Shown one piece after another: positions 25,673 to 30,370 of a stretch of DNA of 30,370 bases. The DNA is taken from positions 1-30,370 of IMG/VR virus record IMGVR_UViG_3300009428_000042. One strand, 5' to 3'. The stretch's first letter is position 1. Each line of letters begins with the position of its first letter. Made by a program: the position numbers and the translations under genes. Origin of the DNA: a virus. Below the pieces are notes generated by a model that had not been told where the DNA came from, ran no database searches, and was given only the letters and a program-made list of their open reading frames with translations.

Positions 25673-26740
25673 TTAATTTATAATATTTTCTTTTTTCTCT
25701 CTTTCCATTAATTTTTTAAACGGAAGTAAGTAAGTTTCATACCTAGACTGTCCAAGTATTTTATCTAGTCCGTCATTTTTTAACATTCTATATGCGTTTT
25801 TTATTGACCTATCATCACTTAGTGGTGAATCTATTAATAAATTAACATCTTTTAACGCTTTTTCTGACACTAGTGGTGTTGTTAAGTCAATAAGTTTTCT
25901 ATTGATTTCATATAGATTATCACCTTGAACTCCTTCGGTTGTTCCGTTAATGATATTGTCAAGAACCTGTAACTTATTCTTTTTACCTTGTAATCTTTCT
26001 TCTTGTAATTTACTAGCATCATTGATAATTTCATCTAGTGTTACTTTTCTTTCGGTAAGTTGAGGGAAGTGTTTGAATAGAGTACCTTCACCTAGTCTCT
26101 TAACACCCTTTATATTATCGCTTGAGTCACCGCAAAGAATTTTCATTACCGCAATGTTTTCATGATGATATCCAAATTGTTCTTTGAAGTTACTCGGTGT
26201 AATGTATTTTTTTAAATGAAGAAGGTATAGTCTTATATTTTTACTTACAAGTTGTGCAATATCCATATCGCTTGTAACTACTGTTATATTTTCTACATCT
26301 TGTTTCACTTTGCAAAAGTACGCAATAAAATCGTCTGCTTCAACCTTTTCGTCAATTAATTGTCTAATATATAATTCTTCTAGATAATTAAATACAACTT
26401 CTCTCTGGTGGACCTCCATTAAATCATCTGGAATAGTTCCGTTAATGTAGTCTTTATTTCTATTGCCTTTATAATCTTTATAGATTTCCCATCTCATTTT
26501 TCCAGAAAATTTACCATCCCAGAATACATATACTTTGTGATATAGGTTTTCTTCCATTAATTTTCTTAGTACAGTCAGAAACTGATAAACACCCCCGTTT
26601 TGATTACCACTTTCATCGTAGTCATCCTTAGTTGCGGAATACCCTCTTTTAAAGAGGGCATTACCATCTACAACTAATGTGTTTATACTAAGTTTATTAT
26701 CTAATTTACTAATGCCAGTTTTTGGCGGTGTTCTTTTCAT
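25673..26740 (-). CDS. rnh: 5'-3' exonuclease / flap nuclease, T4 RNase H-like
   Basis: The 355-aa protein belongs to the FEN/T4 RNase H family, which removes RNA primers and flaps from lagging-strand fragments. Acidic metal-binding residues appear in the family order: D25 in LVVDGNALF, D75 in VFWDGKFSGKMRWEIYKDYK (with R83, K91 and R94 behind it), E134-A-D136-D137 in VEADDF, D158 and D160 in TSDMDIAQL, and D205 and D208 in GDSSDNIKGVKRLG. The last is the helix-hairpin-helix metal-binding region. T4 RNase H is 305 aa, so this one is somewhat longer, mostly at the N-terminus and in the C-terminal helical part. It follows uvsX by 39 bases and precedes the 181-aa unknown gene. Confidence 0.93.
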   Translation of the reverse strand: MKRTPPKTGISKLDNKLSINTLVVDGNALFKRGYSATKDDYDESGNQNGGVYQFLTVLRKLMEENLYHKVYVFWDGKFSGKMRWEIYKDYKGNRNKDYINGTIPDDLMEVHQREVVFNYLEELYIRQLIDEKVEADDFIAYFCKVKQDVENITVVTSDMDIAQLVSKNIRLYLLHLKKYITPSNFKEQFGYHHENIAVMKILCGDSSDNIKGVKRLGEGTLFKHFPQLTERKVTLDEIINDASKLQEERLQGKKNKLQVLDNIINGTTEGVQGDNLYEINRKLIDLTTPLVSEKALKDVNLLIDSPLSDDRSIKNAYRMLKNDGLDKILGQSRYETYLLPFKKLMEREKKENIIN

Positions 26741-26779
26741 TAAAACCTATTAAAAGGGTTAAACAATATATTTAAAATA

Positions 26780-27877
26780 TTAAGCTTTTGTTTCAGCTTT
26801 TTCTTCTACCTCTTCCTTAACAACAACAAAGTCAGCTGATTCACTGTTAAGTTTTTTAAGGATGTAGTCTCTATGTTCTTTTTTGTATTCCTCAATCTTA
26901 GATGGGTTCCAGTAACCATGTGGAGTTGACGCTAATTTACCTTGCTCTTCAACACCGTTAACTTGATTCTTCTCACATCTTACCTTTGTTTCAATACCAA
27001 ATTGATATACCTCACCTCCAGAAGTTGCTTTTAACTTAACTGTTGAATGTGTAAGAATCCCTCCAAAGTGTACGATTACTCTTGGTGCGTAAAAAAATGC
27101 TTCACCACCCTTGTGTTTGATAACAGTATTCATGTTATCTAACCAAATCTTTTGTACCACTGCGAACGTATTTGTGTACGGTTTACCCATTCTTCTAGAT
27201 GATGGAAGTCTGTGTTGAGTTAACGACTTGAAAGCCGTTTCCATAGAACCAGCGTTCCATTGATTATTACTAGACTTAGACATTACCGATTGATAACCGT
27301 TAAGTGAACCAACGGAGTCCCAAAGAAAACATAAATCTCTGTCTAATTCACCTTTTTCTTGTAGGTCAAGTAATTCAGTCATAAATCTAGCAATATCTTC
27401 AATAATCGGCTCATACCTAAGTGGTTTAGTACCAACTTTACCATTTGAGTAATCAACATTCTGAAATCTCTTCATAAGGTCGTCACCGTTCATGAATACA
27501 AAGTCACCCTCATAGTCGATTACTTCACCAGTACTTTCGTCAATAACTTCTTCGAATTGAACACCGATATTCCTAGCGTGTTCCCATGACCAATTACCCT
27601 CAGTTTCCATAATCACTGGTAAATCACCAACTTTTTGTGCTCCAGCAACTGCTTCATAAATCGCTGTAGACTTTCCTGTATTACTGTAACCTCTAAATGA
27701 AGTGAAGTATCCTCTTGCTAAACCTGGAATCTTTAATGCTTCGTGAAATGAATCTGATAACGGTATCCATGATAATTCTTTTTCTTTAACTACAATATCA
27801 AGTCCATTATTCTTTTTAAACGCTTTATTGTCAAACGCCTTCTTTTTAATTGGTTTTTTTGGTGCTTTACTTGCCAT
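26780..27877 (-). CDS. uvsX: UvsX/RecA-like recombinase
   Basis: This 365-aa protein is a RecA-fold strand-exchange protein that would load on ssDNA and drive recombination-dependent replication with the gp32-like protein. Walker A is FRGYSNTGKST with K69 and S70. The sequence VIMETEGNWSW near 89-98 holds the likely catalytic glutamate. Walker B is DLCFLWDSVGSL with D187. SKSSNNQWNAGSMETAF just after matches the L1/L2 DNA-binding region position. A lysine-rich N-terminal 20 residues precede the core. The length is near T4 UvsX (391 aa). The gene is preceded by the terminator of the gp32-like gene and heads the replication operon. No clear promoter was found in the 83-base gap, so some read-through is possible. 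Confidence 0.93.
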   Translation of the reverse strand: MASKAPKKPIKKKAFDNKAFKKNNGLDIVVKEKELSWIPLSDSFHEALKIPGLARGYFTSFRGYSNTGKSTAIYEAVAGAQKVGDLPVIMETEGNWSWEHARNIGVQFEEVIDESTGEVIDYEGDFVFMNGDDLMKRFQNVDYSNGKVGTKPLRYEPIIEDIARFMTELLDLQEKGELDRDLCFLWDSVGSLNGYQSVMSKSSNNQWNAGSMETAFKSLTQHRLPSSRRMGKPYTNTFAVVQKIWLDNMNTVIKHKGGEAFFYAPRVIVHFGGILTHSTVKLKATSGGEVYQFGIETKVRCEKNQVNGVEEQGKLASTPHGYWNPSKIEEYKKEHRDYILKKLNSESADFVVVKEEVEEKAETKA

Positions 27878-27911
27878 AACTTTTTTTATATTTATTATTA
27901 ATTATTAGAGG

Positions 27912-27936
27912 AAAAAAATGGGCAACAAAGTACCCA
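27912..27936 (-). terminator. intrinsic terminator after the gp32-like gene
   Basis: On the minus strand TGGGTA pairs with TTGCCCA (six pairs including one G-U pair that exists only in this orientation) around a six-base loop, followed by seven U. A modest hairpin, so it may be a partial terminator that lets some transcription reach uvsX. Confidence 0.75.
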
Positions 27937-27960
27937 CCTTTTATCTATATATTATTTAAT

Positions 27961-28899
27961 TTAGAATGGTAAGTCGTCATCCTCATCCTCAACATTAGTT
28001 GTCGGAGCTGGAGTTACTACTTCTACCACTGGTACAGTTGGGACTACTTTTTCTGTAGTAAGTGTTAAGTCCTTAAAATCAGACGCAGTACCCATTGTTA
28101 ATTCAGAATCATCATCCTCGGTCCGTGAAGATGTTTCAATAGCGGCAGCATCAAGGCTACTCTTAGATACCCACTTATCATTCTCTTTGCTCCATGTCGG
28201 GACTTCACCAGATACTACAATCTTTAAGTAGTTATAATCTCTAAGACTATAAACATCTCTCCATGTTCTAGTGTCGTTAGCCCATACTGAAGCCTCGTTA
28301 TCATCCTCACTTAATGGTGTTGATTCTAATGGGTAAGCTACTGATTGAACTATTGGAACTTTAAATTGATTTCTTGCAATATTTAAAATTAAATCTCTAC
28401 CTGATTGCGGGTCTGTAATGTCATGCTTGACAGCTTTAACTGCTCCCATTATTTTATCTAGTGTTCCACCGCCATCCCATGCGTGATTAAATCTCCAGAA
28501 TTTTACACCTTCTTTTTCATTACCTCTTTCAATAACCTTAAGGATGTACATTTTTCTAGCTGAATACTTCTTTGCTAATTCCTTGTCAGCTTCTTTACCA
28601 GTCGCCCTTAATGTTTGATTAACTTCGCAGAACGGACACTCAGTATCTTCTTCGTGTTTAAGACATGGAAACGTTTTCCATGCACCATCAACTTGTGCTT
28701 TGTGTCCCCATAAAGTATCCCAGAATACGTTTTGACCTTCTTTAGGTGGTAGGATTCTTATTACCTTTGTTGTTGAATTTTCGTTAGGCTGTAAAAAAGT
28801 ACTAAAATAGTTAGATAACTCGTACTTCTTTATTTCTGTTTTTTTTTCGGCTTGCTGAGAGTCAGCGTAACCTTTCATCATGTTTTCAAATTTGTTCAT
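27961..28899 (-). CDS. gp32: single-stranded DNA-binding protein, gp32-like
   Basis: This 312-aa protein has the layout of T4 gp32 (301 aa). It coats ssDNA and coordinates helicase, recombinase and polymerase. A basic N-terminal segment is followed by the core with a zinc site, C79-x2-H82-x5-C88-x2-C91 (FPCLKHEEDTECPFC), comparable to the His-Cys3 site of gp32. Aromatic-rich stretches (FWDTLWGHKAQ, KFWRFNHAWDGG) could stack on DNA. The acidic C-terminus ends DDDLPF, which looks like the protein-docking tip of bacterial SSB proteins. The gene has its own promoter, structured leader and terminator. That fits a separately controlled, highly expressed protein; T4 gp32 is autoregulated through its leader. 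Confidence 0.93.
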   Translation of the reverse strand: MNKFENMMKGYADSQQAEKKTEIKKYELSNYFSTFLQPNENSTTKVIRILPPKEGQNVFWDTLWGHKAQVDGAWKTFPCLKHEEDTECPFCEVNQTLRATGKEADKELAKKYSARKMYILKVIERGNEKEGVKFWRFNHAWDGGGTLDKIMGAVKAVKHDITDPQSGRDLILNIARNQFKVPIVQSVAYPLESTPLSEDDNEASVWANDTRTWRDVYSLRDYNYLKIVVSGEVPTWSKENDKWVSKSSLDAAAIETSSRTEDDDSELTMGTASDFKDLTLTTEKVVPTVPVVEVVTPAPTTNVEDEDDDLPF

Positions 28900-28944
28900 A
28901 ATTTGCTTTTGTTTTTTTTTAAATTAGTTTATATTATTGCTATA

Positions 28945-28996
28945 GTCTTACAGGTAACCCCTGCTTATATAAATATCGGTAAATAAGCAGAAAGAC
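28945..28996 (-). promoter_or_regulatory. structured 5' leader of the gp32-like mRNA
   Basis: In the minus-strand transcript CTGCTTAT (28983-28990) pairs perfectly with ATAAGCAG (28961-28968) across a 14-base loop. An outer pairing GTCTT/AAGAC (28992-28996 with 28945-28949) could close it. No U-run follows, so it is not a terminator. T4 gene 32 is autoregulated by gp32 binding a pseudoknot in its own leader. An analogous operator here is a hypothesis. Confidence 0.45.
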
Positions 28997-29041
28997 CAAT
29001 AATTAGTTCTTTTTTTTAAACTTTTTAACCACCCTGTTACA

Positions 29042-29072
29042 CAAATATATGAGTAAATTAAGTGTAGTGCAA
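29042..29072 (-). promoter_or_regulatory. Bacteroidetes-type housekeeping promoter for the gp32-like gene
   Basis: The minus strand has TTG at 29072-29070, a 20-base spacer, and TATATTTG at 29049-29042. This is an exact match to the Bacteroidetes sigma-A pattern TTG-N(17-23)-TAnnTTTG. It lies directly after the preceding terminator and would give a leader of about 135 bases before the ATG at 28899. Confidence 0.7.
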
Positions 29073-29082
29073 TAGTTAAGGA

Positions 29083-29118
29083 CAAAAAAAATGAGGTAAT
29101 TGTTATAACTACCTCATT
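29083..29118 (-). terminator. intrinsic terminator after the acidic 244-aa gene
   Basis: On the minus strand AATGAGGTA pairs perfectly with TACCTCATT around an 11-base loop and is followed by eight U. It lies 26 bases beyond the stop of the 244-aa gene and separates it from the gp32 transcript. Confidence 0.9.
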
Positions 29119-29143
29119 ATTAATTAATTAATTTTAATTTTAT

Positions 29144-29878
29144 TTAGAAATCTTCTTCCTCAAACTCGTTTTTATCAATAAAACTATCTTTAAGTTTATC
29201 GTCAGAGTAGTCTTTTTGTATTTCCTTTTTATCTAATACATATTCCGTTTCTTTCTTCTCACTTGACATCACATCGTACTGACCTTCTTGGTCTTTCCAG
29301 AAGTCACCTAGTCTCATATTAAATGGAGCTGAATCCATAGAAATCATTTCTAATTTTTCGTTAGGTGTTGGTGCTCTCTTTTCTAATTCACTTTCAAGAC
29401 TATCAATTTTAGTTGATATTGAACTCATTGAGGTTACTTGGTTCTCTAAGTTGTCAATCATTCCCATTAACTGGTCAATCTTTTGATTAGCTGAATCTGC
29501 AGACGCTTTAGCTTCTTCGGAACCTTTTACTAATTCAGTAACATCTAGCTCAACGGCATCGTCCATGGATTCCATTTCTGGCTCTTCTACTGAGTCTTCA
29601 TCACCGAAACCTACTTCATCATCACCAAACCCTTCAGCGTCTTCTGAGTCGTCTAATGGTTCGTCTTCACTTTCTTCTTCTCCAGGTATGTTTATATCCT
29701 CGTCTGGGATATCTAGTTCTTCGTCTTCTTCTTTAATGTTACTAAGTAGTAAGTCGTCTACAGTTTGTTTAGTGTCTTCATCTTCATCTTCATAGAATAG
29801 AAAGCTGTTTTCTAAAATATTTTTAAACCTGTTTACTTCTTCTTTTAATAGACTTTTTTTATTGTTTTTCTTATTCAT
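29144..29878 (-). CDS. highly acidic coiled-coil protein of unknown function (244 aa)
   Basis: A 244-aa protein. The first 25 residues are basic and helical (KKNNKKSLLKEEVNRFKNIL). Residues about 33-115 are extremely acidic and of low complexity (EDEDEDTK, EEESEDEPLDDSEDAEGFGD). Residues about 115-170 have the heptad look of a coiled coil (SANQKIDQLMGMIDNLENQV, then SKIDSLESELEKR in loose form). A charged C-terminal region ends EFEEEDF. There are no cysteines. I do not recognise a family. Acidic coiled-coil proteins in T4-like phages include prohead scaffold parts, but the neighbours here are small unknowns and gp32, so that is only a guess. It starts 11 bases after the 59-aa gene. Confidence 0.8.
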   Translation of the reverse strand: MNKKNNKKSLLKEEVNRFKNILENSFLFYEDEDEDTKQTVDDLLLSNIKEEDEELDIPDEDINIPGEEESEDEPLDDSEDAEGFGDDEVGFGDEDSVEEPEMESMDDAVELDVTELVKGSEEAKASADSANQKIDQLMGMIDNLENQVTSMSSISTKIDSLESELEKRAPTPNEKLEMISMDSAPFNMRLGDFWKDQEGQYDVMSSEKKETEYVLDKKEIQKDYSDDKLKDSFIDKNEFEEEDF

Positions 29879-29889
29879 ATTTGTATGTG

Positions 29890-30069
29890 TTACATAAGTA
29901 GCTCTCTACCGTCTTCAGTTATGATTTTCTTATTAATTCTTTCAACTAGACTTTTATCACCTTTAATCACACAAACCCCCTCGGAATTACAATCCATTTG
30001 TTCTTGTCTAGATTTTTCTTCGTCAGTAAGAAAGTTGTTGATACTTTTTTTTAAATTTTTATCACTCAT
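29890..30069 (-). CDS. small hypothetical protein (59 aa)
   Basis: A complete 59-aa ORF beginning MSDKNLKKSINNFLTDEEKS and ending IITEDGRELLM. It is co-directional, lies 11 bases before the 244-aa gene and has the same A-rich, Shine-Dalgarno-free start as its neighbours, so it is probably real. It has two cysteines (MDCNSEGVCVIKG), basic and acidic residues throughout, and no membrane segment. The C-terminal part (VERINKKIITEDGRELLM) looks like a helix followed by a beta-turn-beta. The family is not recognised. Confidence 0.65.
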   Translation of the reverse strand: MSDKNLKKSINNFLTDEEKSRQEQMDCNSEGVCVIKGDKSLVERINKKIITEDGRELLM

Positions 30070-30119
30070 ATTATTCTTTGTTTACGTTCGTTATTATATT
30101 AATAAATATATGGGAATTA

Positions 30120-30370
30120 CTAAAAAATACGCTTTATGTTAGATATATTTAACTTATTGTCATTTGTTAGCATTATTTTACCTTGATAGTCTTCCCAGTT
30201 AATCTTAACCGACTTGTGGTCAATATTACCGTCGTCAGTGTCTGAAATTTTTTCAATTAGTTTATTTAATGCGTTTATAGTGTAAATGCAACTACCTTTT
30301 TTATGTATTAGAATTGCGTTTGGAAATAAGTCTTTAAAGTTAACTCTTTCAGTTCTAGATATTGTAAATT
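30120..30370 (-). CDS. hypothetical protein, 5' part beyond window
   Basis: The frame is open from the right edge for 82 codons and ends at a TAG at 30122-30120; the start is outside the window. The visible part includes RTERVNFKDLFPNAILIHKK, YTINALNKLIEKISDTDDG and, near the end, KINWEDYQGKIMLTNDNK. It looks like a small globular alpha/beta protein with no membrane segment. About 50 bases without a gene separate it from the 59-aa gene. No family is recognised. Confidence 0.65.
   Translation of the reverse strand, partial: FTISRTERVNFKDLFPNAILIHKKGSCIYTINALNKLIEKISDTDDGNIDHKSVKINWEDYQGKIMLTNDNKLNISNIKRIF

Noticed and set aside
27925-27934. Possible TAnnTTTG promoter box before uvsX
   Set aside because: The minus strand reads GTACTTTG, which lacks the TA at the start of the box, and the bases form the loop and arm of a terminator.
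29565-29795. Plus-strand Ser-rich 76-aa ORF
   Set aside because: It is the antisense of the Asp/Glu repeat codons of the acidic 244-aa protein, which naturally read as Ser on the other strand.
1-30370. CRISPR arrays, tRNA genes, insertion sequences or integrase/attachment sites
   Set aside because: No spaced direct repeats, cloverleaf sequence, transposase or integrase was seen on either strand; the gaps are short and explained by terminators and promoters.

Overview
The window is about 30 kb of an AT-rich (by eye roughly one third GC) genome of a tailed phage of the T4-like myovirus type. Every gene I can support reads on the minus strand, so transcription runs from the right end to the left. 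The T4-type set is clear: a gp32-like ssDNA-binding protein, a UvsX/RecA-like recombinase, an RNase H/FEN-like 5' nuclease, a gp41/DnaB-like helicase, class I ribonucleotide reductase (NrdB then NrdA), and baseplate proteins gp25 and gp6. Several signs point to a Bacteroidetes (flavobacterial-type) host. Gene starts lack Shine-Dalgarno sequences and are preceded by A/T-rich leaders. A TTG-N20-TAnnTTTG promoter sits upstream of the gp32-like gene. A very large virion-type protein carries repeats resembling the SprB adhesin repeats of gliding Bacteroidetes. The exact phage and host are not identified.

Right part (30370 to about 20750): an unknown gene cut by the window edge, a 59-aa protein and a very acidic 244-aa protein ending at a strong terminator. 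Next comes the gp32-like gene with its own promoter, a structured leader and its own terminator. The replication and nucleotide operon follows: uvsX, 5' nuclease, an unknown 181-aa gene, helicase, nrdB and nrdA, closed by a terminator. Together these genes would supply recombination, primer removal, unwinding and dNTPs for phage DNA synthesis.

Middle (20750 to 20100): a stand-alone HNH endonuclease with a serine-recombinase-like tail, isolated between two intrinsic terminators. It looks like an inserted homing-type element at the boundary between replication and structural genes.

Left part (20051 to 1): an uninterrupted baseplate/tail-tip block. In order it holds gp25, gp6, a small membrane protein, a 1513-aa protein (Cna-B-like fold, hydrophobic membrane-like segment, SprB-like repeats), three or four unrecognised structural proteins, a 922-aa protein with a P2 gpI/T4 gp7-like wedge domain, a 1553-aa Cys- and Thr-rich likely fibre or adhesin, an 80-aa protein and a Cys-rich protein leaving the window. 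A short AT motif (core TTATAATAAA on the minus strand) recurs just upstream of four of these genes and may be a late promoter element. Genes are tightly packed. The longest stretch without a gene is 28900-29143, which holds a terminator, a promoter and a structured leader.
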